Shown: piece by piece, positions 22,791-33,607 of the stretch
How positions within the stretch are numbered: the stretch's first letter is position 1
Layout of the letters: the number at the start of each line of letters is the position of its first letter
Source: Mesorhabditis belari
Taxonomy: Eukaryota > Nematoda > Chromadorea > Rhabditida > Rhabditidae
Assembly: GCA_958450365.1 (NCBI GenBank)
Contig: CAUEEP010000907.1
Location: 1-64,000, forward strand
Direction of reading: 5' to 3'
Length of the DNA stretch: 64,000 nucleotides
Position numbers and translations under genes: made by a program
Notes under the pieces: model-generated
Told to the model about the DNA's origin: nothing
Database searches by the model: none
What the model saw: the letters and a program-made list of their open reading frames with translations, nothing else

Positions 22791-23300
22791 TTTCAATAAC
22801 TTCCAAAATTCTCGTCCACTCGTGAAAAATAATCAAAAAAGCCAAAATTTCTGAAAAATTTTTGCAAATCAAAATCCAAAAACATTTTCGTGACTATTTA
22901 ATTGTATAGTGGACATTTTTGGCAAAATTTATTAAAAATATTTTGTTTTTTACGTTTCTCCAATAAATTATGGCTTCAATAGTCGAAAATGGGGAAATGG
23001 CTTCTCGTAGGAAAACAATTTTTGGACTGAACGGGAAATTCTCCGCTTTTTTCTAATTATATCCTATAAAAAGTACTTGGAATGAGGAAAATTTCAGAAA
23101 AAACAATCTATGAAATAGTTTTTTTTAGAAATTTTTGTTTCTAGAAGGCTTCTTTCATTGTTTTTTTTTCAATCTTGGTAAATTTGTGGGGTTTTGAATT
23201 TTAGCAAACATTATAATTTGGGTCTTTTCATGTTCAAGAAAAAAAATTTTGGAAAAAAGAAAGCTGTTTTTGCAATTCGTTGGAACAAATATCAAATATC
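22791..23300. other. AT-rich stretch, no gene recognised
   Basis: No exon or element recognised; poly-T and poly-A tracts only. Confidence 0.4.
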
Positions 23301-23806
23301 TGGGAGTGGGACAAATGCGACCTTTTTTTTTGCGCACCCGGACATTTGCGCACCTTGCCCATTAGCGCACCTTTTTTCGCGTTTTAAAAAAGCTCTAAAA
23401 AGCTAATATTAACCAATTTCTATTCCAAATCTTGTTTTTCTAGGTAATTTGAGGGTGCCGAATTCAAATTTTGACAGAACAGAGCGTGTGCAACCAATTT
23501 GAAAGACAAAACGGCTAGATCAAATTACAGAAAATTGTCGATCTTTCTCTTTCTATAACTCCGTCCGTTTGTTTCCACAAGCTCTGATATGTCAAAATTT
23601 CGATTCTACGCCCTAAAATTACCTAGAAAAACAACTTTTGGAATAGAAATTGGTTAATATTAGCTTTTTAGAGCTTTTCTAGCTTTTTAAGCTTTTTTAA
23701 AACGCGCTTTTAAGCTTTAAAAGGTGCGCTAATGGGCAAGGTGCGGAAAAAAAGGTGCTTAAATGTCCGGGTGCGCAAAAAAAAGGTCGCATTTGTCCCA
23801 CTCCCA
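23301..23806. mobile_element. 506-bp foldback MITE with 6-bp target duplication
   Basis: Ends TGGGAGTGGGACAAATGCGA and its complement; long arms continue through TTGCGCACCCGGACATTT.GC, GGTGCGCTAATGGGCAAGGT and AGCTAATATTAACCAATTTC. It is flanked on both sides by AATATC (23295-23300, 23807-23812). Middle ~150 bp unpaired. A single arm tip of the same family is at 33105-33168. Confidence 0.88.
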
Positions 23807-23923
23807 AATATCTTTTGTTTTTGACTTTATTTGATTCTGTTTATTTATCTTTTTTGCTTACAACTTTACGTGTTTCTTTCTTTTTTTAACTTTATCCTAC
23901 ACTTATTAATATTTTCTTTTTAG

Positions 23924-24117
23924 GTGATGGTGATGTCAATCGAAGAGACGGTCAACAAGCAATTACTGGAGCAATGGATGAAATGAGCGATGCTTTTGCC
24001 GAATTTTGTGATCATCGGGATTATGAACAAGGATTAAACAAGAGTCTTGATGACGATGGAAGTGAAGAGAGGGAAGGAAGCGAGAGAAACGACCGAACGA
24101 GCAAAGAATGCAAATGA
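23924..24117 (+). pseudogene. Probable exon upstream of the HTH gene (degenerate)
   Basis: After a good acceptor (TTTTCTTTTTAG) one frame is open for 63 codons with an acidic, charged composition: MDEMSDAFAEFCDHRDYEQG near its start and DDDGSEEREGSERNDRTSKE before a TGA at 24115. It is in the same frame as the helix-turn-helix domain starting at 24172, but two stops (24115, 24121) intervene. I do not recognise the protein. It may be the preceding part of the same gene, now broken. Confidence 0.5.
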
Positions 24118-24129
24118 AGTTGAGGATTT

Positions 24130-24706
24130 GACGAGTGCAAGAGGAGCAAGCAAGCAAAGCGAGCCTTTGACATGAAATTCAAGCTCGAAGTGATCAAATA
24201 CGCCAAGCAGAACGCAAACCAAGGAGCTGCCAAACATTTTTGAGTATCTGCAGTATCACGATCATCGATTCAAGATTAGAAAAACAAGAAGAGCTAAACT
24301 CAAATCAAGAAGCTGCCAAATATTTTGGAGTATCACGATCATCGATTCAAGATTAGAAAAACAAGAAGAGCTAAACTCAAATCAAGAAGCTGCCAAATAT
24401 TTTGGAGTATCACGATCATCGACTCAAGATTAGAAAAACAAGAAGAACTAGACACAAACCAAGAAGCTGCTAAACATTTTGGAATAGCAGGATCGTTGAT
24501 TCAAGATTAAAAAAACAAGAAGAACTAGACTCAAGCCAAGAAGTTGCCAAACATTTTGGAGTATCTGGAGTATCACGATCATCGATTCAAGATTAAAAAA
24601 ACAAGAAGAACTAGACTCAAGCCAAGAAGTTGCCAAACATTTTGGAGTATCACGATCGTCGATTCAAAATTGGAGAAAGCGAGAAGAACTAGACTGGTCA
24701 GAATAT
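24130..24706 (+). pseudogene. Brinker/CENP-B-type HTH gene with the recognition helix tandemly repeated
   Basis: 24130-24240 encodes AKRAFDMKFKLEVIKYAKQN then GAAKHF, the start of the Brinker/pogo-like DNA-binding fold. The expected continuation GVSRSSIQ.WRK is present in six tandem copies starting at 24226, 24312, 24389, 24466, 24543 and 24629. Spacing is 77 bp, or 86 bp where a 9-bp slip (ATCTGCAGT / ATCTGGAGT) was added. Only the last copy still reads SIQNWRKREELD in frame; the others have TGG changed to TAG and lack one base. A 77-bp step breaks the frame at every copy, so expansion followed loss of coding constraint. Probably a dead transposase or host HTH gene. Confidence 0.75.
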
Positions 24707-27700
24707 TGATTTCTTCAATACAACAAGAGTGCACTTCTGCTCAGCGATCACTTTAGTACAAGTTCTTATCATGTTTTGACTCAATTCGACCTCTTCACCT
24801 CGTTCAGAGTAAAGTGAATTCCTACTTCTTTTCCCCGTTCCACTTGAAATGTTGTCTGATCTTTTCTCAATCTTTTCTTTTTTCTTTCAGCTTTTTCCTT
24901 TCAGCTTTTTCCTCACGTGCTCCTTTCTTGATCTTTTTCTGCAAAACTCTCATAAGAAAAAGAGAACAAAAAAACAATCCACTTTGAGGGAAATGCTCTT
25001 TTTGATCTATCGCTTGTTTGATTTGATTTATTTTTAGTGCATCTGTTCTTAACAAATGTACAACTTTTGAAGATTTTCAACTTGTAGCAAATTTTCAGTA
25101 GAGATAGCTTGATCAACATTTTATTTTTCAAGCTTTATAGACACATCTCTCTCTCTCTCTCTGAGCTAACGATAAGAAAGTTGAGTGCACCAAAACGGTG
25201 TGTTTACAAATTTTAAAGCTCAGTGCACCCAAGTTCTAGATTTTAAAAAGTCTGTTTGATTATTGAGATGCATCTCAGATTGAAGGAAAGCACATCTAGA
25301 TGTTCTTTCCTTCAATCTGATTTATTTTGTGCCCGATTATCCTGACTCGTTAAGTTATTCAGTGAACGCCGATAAATTGCAATCAGTGATCGTTCTTAAA
25401 TAATTACCTGACTTGCTTTAAAATTCAAAATTGACAAATAGTTCTGTTAGATAAGTTCTGAAGGAGCTAAACGACTGAAGAAATAGGGGAAATTTTTATT
25501 TTCAGAATCAGAAAAAGAGAGAGAGGAATTTATCAGGGCATTATTTTCGGAATGCTTTATTTTCTTTGTTCGCTTGTTCCCAAATAGCCACAAAACAGCA
25601 ATTCAGTTTGGGTGAGTGAGTCAAAGTCTAAATGACTCTTATATCTAAATTTAGTTCCTCAAGTCAGCTTAGAATTTGCTTTTGCAAGATTCATTTCAAT
25701 ATTCTTTATGTTTGTTTAATTTTAATACTATTTTTTGCCTTTTATATGTAATATTTAATGTTAAGCGAGCCATTTTACCATTTCTTTATGCTTTTAACTT
25801 GTATTTTGCAATTAGCATGAACTTTTTCTTGTTTGAAGGCTGCTTGAAGGCTTTTTCTTGTTTGTTTGAAGTTCTAAATCTAGGTAAGGTCAAATTTACG
25901 GCCTCTCAAGTGCCATTTTATCACTTGTTTATGTTTTTAATTTACATTTTACAATTAATACTCATTTGTTTTCTTTTTTTGTTCTATTTTTTTCCCATCT
26001 GAAGTTGTCATTTGCCATTTACAGCTATTTTTAAGTAAAATTCTAAAAAAAGCTGACTCTAAAGTTGCAAGAATCGTTTAAAATAGCTCAAAATTAGATA
26101 AAAATTGGTTAGTCATTCAAAATTCTAAAAATTCTAGACTAATCATAGCTAAAATTTGATCCAGAGGCTTTAAAATTCAAAATTCGTAGGCTTTTCGAAA
26201 AAAGGAACCCCAAAAGATAGGAAATTGAGATTTTTCAGATCAAAAAGGGGAAATTTTTACTTTTTTGAGATTTGACTTATCTAGGATTCATCGAAAAAAA
26301 GGGAAAAGAAAAGAAAACATAATGTTTATCTCCGGGGAAATCCGTCAATCAACTTCTCATCTTCATATTTCTTTGCCCGGAGATATAGGGATATCTGATG
26401 AATATGCAAAAAGGAAATTTGGTGAGGATGAATGAAAAAAATCTTTCATTCTTTTCAGTATTTGCTAAAGTTAGCATAAGGTTTTTAGAGCTGAAGAGTA
26501 CATGTGACTTCGTTAAGCCCAAAGTGCAAATAATCTTACATGTTTACATGCATGTTACTAAATTATTGAAATTATCCAAACGAGACTAGAGCAATCATTT
26601 CTATTTATAGTTTCTATAAAAAAAGAACTTTTGCAAATAGTTTCATAGGAACTAAAAAGCGATTTTTTTCCCAATTTTCAATCATTTTTTTCTAAGCGCT
26701 GGTTAATGCTAAAAATATATGTTATATTTCAAAAAATCACCCATTCTCTCTACTTTAATTTGATACCCAAGCGCAGAAAAATAAACGTACTGGTGTCGAG
26801 ATCTGAGCGTTTGTTTGAGAGTAAACTTCGACTACGCGTCGCTCCTATAGGGGGGGCTTCTTTTAGAACGTTTCCGGTGTTAACTTTTGTTTTGTTAACA
26901 TTTCGGGTGCTAACTTTTGTTTTGTTAACTCTCAATTAAAATCACAGACACATCATCGTGTCCTTTTGACTTTTTAGGCCGATTTCTGCGCAAATTTGTA
27001 CCTTTTCTATGCAAAAATTTTTCTTTTCAGCTCAGCAAAGTCAGATTTTTTTCAAATCTTTTAAAGCTCTTCAAATTTAACGAAAATTCTTTAAAATGCT
27101 TCGAAATTCCATAATTTACTCTCTTTTTGAACTTATCTAGATGCCAGCTGCCGCTTTTTGCGAAAAATGACATCAAGAGAAAGCACAGCGAAACTGTTTT
27201 TGATCATGTTTTTGATTTTACATTTTCAGCAAAAACAGTTATCTCTTTTTTGTTAATATTATCAAAATAGCATTATCAATGCATTTATCGCTCAAAAAGA
27301 GCCCAATTTACCTCTAAAAATCTCAATAATTTCTTAAGAATGTTCGCGAATCTATTAAAAAAACGATGTTTTCAAAGAAATTTACCGATTTCCAGCAGAA
27401 AGCGAACGCATTTTTCCTTTAAAATCCTAATTTTTTATGTTGAGCAATCTATTTTCATCTCAAAAGTGTAAAAACGTTTAAACTTTTACGCCATTTCCAT
27501 TTCAAAATCCCGCATGCTAACGGAAATATCGTAAAATCGTGGGAAATTACGCCAATTTCCCAAAATCTCACCTCGCGTGCTCAGTTTTTGTCTGGGATTT
27601 TCTTTAGTTTAAAGGAATCTGAGTGGGATTTCTCGAGAAATTCTTATTAGCTTTGTTACTCAATTCTTACGTTAGGAGTCTCTCTTTTTCAGATAATCAT

Positions 27701-27815
27701 TTGAAAGCTTGTCTCTCTTCAAATAAAATATTGTTTTTTTTCTGCTATAATAAGTAAAAATTTAGTTTTTTTGACTGCGTATCTTATCCATTTAGAGTTA
27801 AAAGTTGTTCCGAAG
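24707..27815. other. 3.1-kb AT-rich stretch, no gene recognised
   Basis: No exon with both splice signals and a recognisable domain. Minor items: (CT)n at 25148-25162; the recurring GAGTGCACCA..GGTGTGTTTA motif at 25181-25212; a GTTAACTTTTGTTTTGTTAA-like duplication at 26878-26932; an inverted pair AGCACATCTAGATG near 25290. Confidence 0.5.
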
Positions 27816-28385
27816 TTCTAATACGTTTCCAATACGTTTCCAAAACGTTTTCAATACGTTTCCAATACGATTCCAATACGTTTCCAATACGGTTCCAATA
27901 CGAGATCCAATATGAGAAAAAGTTACCACGGTTTCAATACGGTTCCTATTTTGTTCCAATACGGTTCCAATACGGTTCCTATTTTGTTCCAATACGGTTC
28001 CAATACGGTTCCAACACGCTTCCAATACGGTTCCAATATGATTCCAATACGGTTCCAATACGGTTCCAACACGGTTCCAATACGGTTCCAATACGGTTCC
28101 AATACGTTTCCAATACGGTTCCAATACGTTTCCAATACGGTTCCAATACGGTTCCAATACGGTTCCAATACCTTTCCAATACGGTTCCAATACGGTTCCA
28201 ATACGGTTCCAATACCTTTCCAATACGGTTCCAATACGGTTCCAATACCTTTCCAATACGGTTCCAATACGGTTCCAATACCTTTCCAATACGGTTCCAA
28301 TACGGTTCCAATACGGTTCCAATACCTTTCCAATACGGTTCCAATACGGTTCCAATACCTTTCCAATACGGTTACAAATACGGTT
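27816..28385. repeat. 11-bp GGTTCCAATAC array
   Basis: About 50 copies of GGTTCCAATAC with CGTTTCC, CCTTTCC and TCCTATTTTG variants. Its reverse complement GGAACCGTATT differs by one base from the giant array unit GGAACCATATT at 53.5-64 kb, so these are one satellite family. CCTTTCC variants recur about every 44-66 bp in the right half, a loose higher-order pattern. Confidence 0.97.
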
Positions 28386-29257
28386 TTTAAACCCTAATTG
28401 TCTTGTAACCGCTTCAAAGATCAAATTCTTACTGTAGATTGTTTTTTAGATCTACGATAGACCAAATTCTTACTGTAGATTGACTTTTAGGTTTACGATA
28501 GTCTTTTCATTTCATAATTTAATGTTAGTAAATTAAAATTAGTCAGCAGTTTACTGTAATTGTTCAAAATATTAAACTTTCCATTCAAATTTAGATCATT
28601 TACCCAATTTTTGACCAAGATAGCATTACTTTTGATCCATATTTTTAAAAATAAAATAAAAATAAACAAAATAGTTTCTAAGAGCTTTCTAAAAGCTTTC
28701 TAAAAGTGTTTCTAAAAGCTCTTTACTTTAAAAAAAAACAATTTTCTTTACTTTCTAAGATTCTAAGGGAAATTTTTCTTAAAACATTTCCTTTTGATAT
28801 TATTTTTCTATATTTCTAACTCTATTAGTCACAAAGAAATTGGATATATTGAATGAGTGGGGGAAAGCGCAAAAAAGGCAAAAAAAGGCAAACCTTTTAT
28901 CCACGTAGATCTAAAAAGAGAAAAAAAACATGGGAAGACTAATTTGACATAGCTTTTAGCTCTTTTCTAAAAGTTTTTACAATGTTTACTCAAAATTTTC
29001 ACTTATTTCACTTATTCCAAAGCAGTACCCGGGGGGAAAATGAAGAATTCTAACAATTGCGTGTATTAGAAAGCTAAAATAGTTGGTTTTGAGAAACCAG
29101 AGTTTTCCTGGTTTAGTTACTCAAGTCAAAGACCAATTAAAGTATTGTTAAGTCATCCAAGGTGAAAAAAAAGTGGGTTAAAAAGTGAGAAATTCAGTTT
29201 TTTTTGGGAAATCCGGGTCTTTTCATTGTGAAAAGCTATCATATGCAAAATTCAAAG
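28386..29257. other. AT-rich stretch, no gene recognised
   Basis: Contains a 60-bp tandem duplicate (AGACCAAATTCTTACTGTAGATTG type, 28415-28505) and poly-A/T. Nothing coding recognised. Confidence 0.45.
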
Positions 29258-29815
29258 TCAATTCGATTCTTTTGAGACTTTCTTGAAACAAAGAGTTAAA
29301 ATAAACTCCGCCAATAGATTCTACGACCCTGAAAACCCCGGGGCACAAATTTTTAACATTAAATCTCATTTAGGAATCATTTACAGAAAAAAGAAAAATC
29401 TCTTTGTAAATGACGGGCAAAGTGTTCTTTATGCGGCCGCATAATCGCTCGCGTCCTGGCAGACCGCTCTAGTGTAGGGTCCTTCCCTTTTGAATCCGAA
29501 AAGCAGAGATTTCGGCATAGTAACGTCCAAAAAACCACTCAGTCAAGAAATTGACTCAATCGCTCGCCGCTCCTTCCCATTACGAATGCCGGAAAAGAAC
29601 AGGTATCTATCAAGGGCCTGTGCCAGATCGCAAGCGATTATGCGGCTACACAAAGAACACACAACCTCTCCAGACAGTGATTTCTCTTTTGTTCTGTAAA
29701 TGCTTTCCAAATGAGATTTAATGTTAAAAATTTGTGCCCCGGGGTTTTCAGGGTCGTAGAATCTATTGGCGGAGTTTATTTTAACTCTTTGTCTCAAGAA
29801 AGTCTCAAAAGAATC
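29258..29815. mobile_element. Foldback element carrying the GC-rich dispersed core
   Basis: Arms of ~110 bp: TTCGATTCTTTTGAGACTTT..AAGAGTTAAAATAAACTCCG at 29260 pairs with 29710-29815. Both arms contain CGACCCTGAAAACCCCGGGG. The interior holds the core (GTTCTTTATGCGGCCGCATA, 29420) and a second, diverged inverted core (29618-29662). Both arms can be read as NSANRFYDPENPGAQIFNIK, related to 11238-11300. Confidence 0.75.
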
Positions 29816-29838
29816 TAATTGGCTTTGGATTTTGGATA

Positions 29839-30052
29839 TACCGTATTTTCTCTAATAATAGTGCACCCTGAGCGTCGCCTAAATTCCTCGAAATCTCGAG
29901 AACCGCTTATCAGAACCTATCGATGTGGGGTCGGAAAATGTAGCTGACGATGAGATCTTGGGAGGGATTAGAGTGTTGAGCTTCTGGGAAAACTTCGAAA
30001 CCGTAAAATAGTCACCAACTCGGCTCGGCAACTATTAGAGAAAATACGGTTA
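29839..30052. mobile_element. TACCGTATTTT-type MITE, copy 2
   Basis: 214 bp, ends TACCGTATTTTCTCTAATAA and complement (AGAGAAAATACGGT at 30037-30050), TA-flanked. Same body as copy 1 in reverse orientation. Confidence 0.88.
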
Positions 30053-30423
30053 ATAATAGTAGTGTACCCGGGTGAGCCGAGTTGGTGACTATTTTACGGC
30101 TTCCAAGCTTTTGCAGAGGCTCAACACTCTAATCCTCCACTAGATCTCATCGTCAGCTACATTTTCCAACCCCACATCGATAGGTTCTGATAAGTGAGTC
30201 TCGAGATTTTCGAGAATTGTAGTGCACTCTGAGCCTTACCTAAATTCCTCGAAATCTCGAGAACCGCTTATCAGAACCTATCGATGTGGGGTCGGAAAAT
30301 GTAGCTGACGATGAGATCTAGTGAGGGATTTGAGGGTTGAGCTTCTGGGAAAAGCTTGGAAGCCGTAAAATAGTCATCAACTCGGCTCACCCGGGTGCAC
30401 TACTATTAGAGAAAATACGGTAA
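30053..30423. mobile_element. TACCGTATTTT-type MITE, inverted dimer
   Basis: Immediately abuts copy 2. 30053-30230 reads in one orientation and 30225-30421 in the other, meeting at a GAGATTTTCGAGAATTGTAG joint, so this is a head-to-head dimer that lost its outer left tip. The outer right tip AGAGAAAATACGGTA is intact. Confidence 0.82.
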
Positions 30424-31013
30424 TAGCTTTTCACAATGAACAGACCCGAATTTCCAGAAATTCTATGCTCCAGATAAAAGTTGATCTTGTTCAAAGCGTC
30501 AACGATCCAAGAAAGATTGAACAATTTCAATCTAGTACTCTTTTTTTCTTATTTCACTACTCTTTGAATGCTGAAGCTTTCTCTGCTTTCCGTTTTTCGC
30601 TATTTCATCAGATCTAAGTGTTCTCCTCTTTCTCCTTTCCAAGAGTTCTCTCTTCTCCTTTTCCCTTCCGGCTGTTCCTCTCTTAAACTCATTTGCATTT
30701 TATTATGTTGTTGTCCGAGTGAGTCTGGAGATGGATTGATGTATTTTGTGCTTAGAAATAGAAACATCTCCTATTTGGCATACTCAAATCGATATCTTTA
30801 GCAAGCTTAGTGCCAAAAAGTGAAAAATTCGTTTTTTTCTTCATTGAAATCACTTTTCCACTCCAATAAACATAAAAATTTGAGATTTCAGCTATTTCCC
30901 TAAAAACAAAGCCCCTAATTTTCATTCTTCTTTCAATTTTTATTCAATTTTGATTCTATTTTCTATTTTCTATTCTCTAAAGCCTTCTCTTTTAAGTGCT
31001 AGATTCAGTTTTT
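30424..31013. other. AT-rich stretch, no gene recognised
   Basis: The open frame at 30568-30801 has no recognisable domain. A TGTATTTTGTGCTTAGAAA word at 30738 belongs to a recurring motif. Confidence 0.4.
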
Positions 31014-31515
31014 AAATGTTTTACAAAGGTTTTAAGCGTTTTACACAGGTTTTTAAGGTTTTACACAGGTTTTCAACGTTTTACACAGGTTTTAAACGTT
31101 TTACAAAGGTTTTACAAAGGTTTTAAACGTTTTACAAAGGTTTTAAACGTTTTACAAAGGTTTTAAACGTTTTACACAGGTTTTAAACGTTTTACACAGG
31201 TTTTAAACGTTTTACGCAGGTTTTAAACGTTTTACAAAGGTTTTACAAAGGTTTTAAACGTTTTACAAACGTTTTAAACGCTTTACACAGGTTTTAAGCG
31301 TTTTATAAAGGTTTTACAAAGGTTTTAAACGCTTTACACAGGTTTTAAGCGTTTTATAAAGGTTTTACAAAGGTTTTAAACGTTTTACAAAGGTTTTAAA
31401 CGTTTTACAAACGTTTTAAACGTTTCACAAACGTTTTAAACGTTTTACAAAGGTTTTAAACGTTTTACAAAGGTTTTAAACGTTTTACAGAGGTTTTCAA
31501 CGTTTTCCACATCTT
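31014..31515. repeat. 20-bp GTTTTACAAAGGTTTTAAAC array
   Basis: About 25 copies of GTTTTACAAAGGTTTTAAAC with CACAGG variants and ten-base half units. Confidence 0.96.
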
Positions 31516-32140
31516 TTACATATCAAAAAAAAGTTCCCCATCATCTCAACGATGTTAAATGAGCTCTATGCTCAATTCTTGTAATCCTCCTACCGCTCAA
31601 TCCTCCTACCGCATTCAATTCCTCATTAAACTAATTCAAACTTAAAAAATTTCCAATAACAACTTTGAAATCGATAAATTAACCAAGCAAAAGCCAGTTT
31701 TTCCTCAATTTTTCTGTAAAATTATATAAAAGCAAATATTTTCCCGAAAAAAACAGCCAACTCTCACTCTTTTACCCAATTTTCGGCTTTTTTCACGGCC
31801 TTTTGCTATTTTTTTGCCCATCTCTGATCAAATTATATTTGGGACTTCGCTTTTACTCTATTTTTTTTCTTTTTTTAGCTTTTCAAGCTATTTTTGAATG
31901 GTTTCTTGAGAAATTTTTAGAATTTTATATATTTTTATATTTTTATTTCATAGAAAACTATCTAAACATAAAATTAGTTTTAAAAAAATGTTAAATTTGA
32001 CCTTTTTTTTGACATAAACACCATCAAGAACATCAGATTTTTCAGTCGTTTTGTTTATTTTGAGATGAACGGCAATGAAAGCAATGTAAAAAGAAGCTGA
32101 GATGTATTGGGTTGATGGAAAAGTCCTTTCCGATTTTTTC
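31516..32140. other. AT-rich stretch ending in a mariner-like tip
   Basis: No gene seen. At 32108 TATTGGGTTGATGGAAAAGT is a solitary mariner-type terminus. Confidence 0.5.
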
Positions 32141-33090
32141 CGAAGCACCAGTTTTCATTCAAATTCAAACAAGAGCCAATCTAACACTTGATTTGAATGA
32201 ATTTCAATTGAAAGTGAGCAATTGATGTTTTTGAACAATATAGAACAATTTTTGAACAATTTTCACCTCTAAACTCCATCCCATTTATCGTAGTCGACCG
32301 CAAAAGGCTCAAAATCTTCTAGAAATTATCACCCAAGTAATTCTTATAGAAATTTTTCGCCCAGAGTCTTCTTAACTACTTAAAAGCATCCCCAGCTAAT
32401 GGTTAATTCCAAAAAATCGAATCTGGTTCCCTTACTTACTAGATTTTATAGAAAATTTGGGTACTTTATTTGAAATATATTGAAATACATTATCAAATCG
32501 CATCGCTCTCTTTTGGCTGACGTCCTGTCACATACACGGTGGCTCCAGCCTGGAAAGAGATCGGTAAAGAAGCTGATATGTTTAAAAATACTTTATTTTA
32601 TCATTTTTAGGTGGAAATCTTTAGTTTTAGCTTTACTTCAATGTCCCTTTAGGACATTGAAGCCCTTTAGGACATAGCTACCTTTATCCTGAAACAGTTT
32701 TTGCTACTGGTTGATAAGGATCCCAGTTTCTATTTATGTATCTCTTCTTGCTACAATTTTATCAATTCGTACCTAGTTCCGACTAATTCCAGCTCAGCTA
32801 TTCATTCGTCTATGCATTAAACATCTAACCTGTCCAAGCTGCAAGGCGATCCCTCTCCCTCTCCCGAAGCACCAGTTACAAGGGCCAATCTAACACTTGA
32901 TTTGAATGAATTTCAATTGAAAGTGAGCAATTGTTGTTGTTTTTGAACAATATAGAACAATTTTTGAACAATATAGAACAATTTTTGAACAATTTTCACC
33001 TCTAAACTCCATCCCATCTATCGTAGTCGACCGCAAAAGGCTCAAAATCTTTTAGAAATATGTCACCCAAGTAATTCTTATAGAAATTTG
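32141..33090. repeat. Direct duplication of ~215-225 bp, 720 bp apart
   Basis: 32141-32355 and 32864-33090 share CGAAGCACCAGTT, GCCAATCTAACACTTGATTT, TTTTGAACAATATAGAACAA and CGACCGCAAAAGGCTCAAAA. The second copy has an extra TTGAACAATATAGAACAATT unit. The DNA between (32356-32863) shows no gene. Confidence 0.92.
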
Positions 33091-33104
33091 CCTTTTCCAG
33101 CAAA

Positions 33105-33168
33105 AAAAGGTGCGCAAATGTCCAGGTGCGCAAAAAAAAGGTCGCATTTGTCTGACCCCCCTTTTCTT
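33105..33168. mobile_element. Solo tip of the GGGACAAATGCGACC MITE
   Basis: AAAGGTGCGCAAATGTCCAG..GTGCGCAAAAAAAAGGTCGC..ATTTGTCTGACCCCCC matches the right arm tip of the element at 23301-23806. Confidence 0.8.
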
Positions 33169-33454
33169 TTGCTTTATCGTTGTTGATGCAAGAAAAGTGA
33201 GAAATTGAGTGCACCAAATGTGTGGTTAAAAGATTTGAGCACAAAGTACAATAGAAACTGTTTTAATTGCATCAGTTGACCTTAAAGATGATGCAATTCT
33301 TAAAAACCGATCAAACTAAAAAACAAAAAGTAGATACAAACCAAAATACAGATTTCTAAAGGTTCAACCACTATATATGAGCTTTGTTTTATTAAAACAC
33401 CCATCTAATTCAATTTTCTATTAAAACTCAGCCTTTAATAGTTCAAAATAGACA

Positions 33455-33607
33455 AGCTACAAACTACAAACTCTTGTAGAAACGCGTAGAATAGATCTTT
33501 TTAAAAACCTTTTTACCAGAAAATTGAGCCAACTTTAGGCTTTCGAATGACATTAAAACCAAGAAAATCTACTATTTGTACTTCAAGAACGAGCCTTTCT
33601 TATGCAT
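33455..33607. repeat. GTAGGTCAAACTACAAG foldback repeat, part left of MITE
   Basis: Shares CTACAAACTCTTGTAGAAAC, GCCAACTTTAGGCTTTCGAA and TTGTACTTCAAGAACGAGCC with 20179-20340; the repeat resumes at 34621 after the MITE. Confidence 0.8.
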
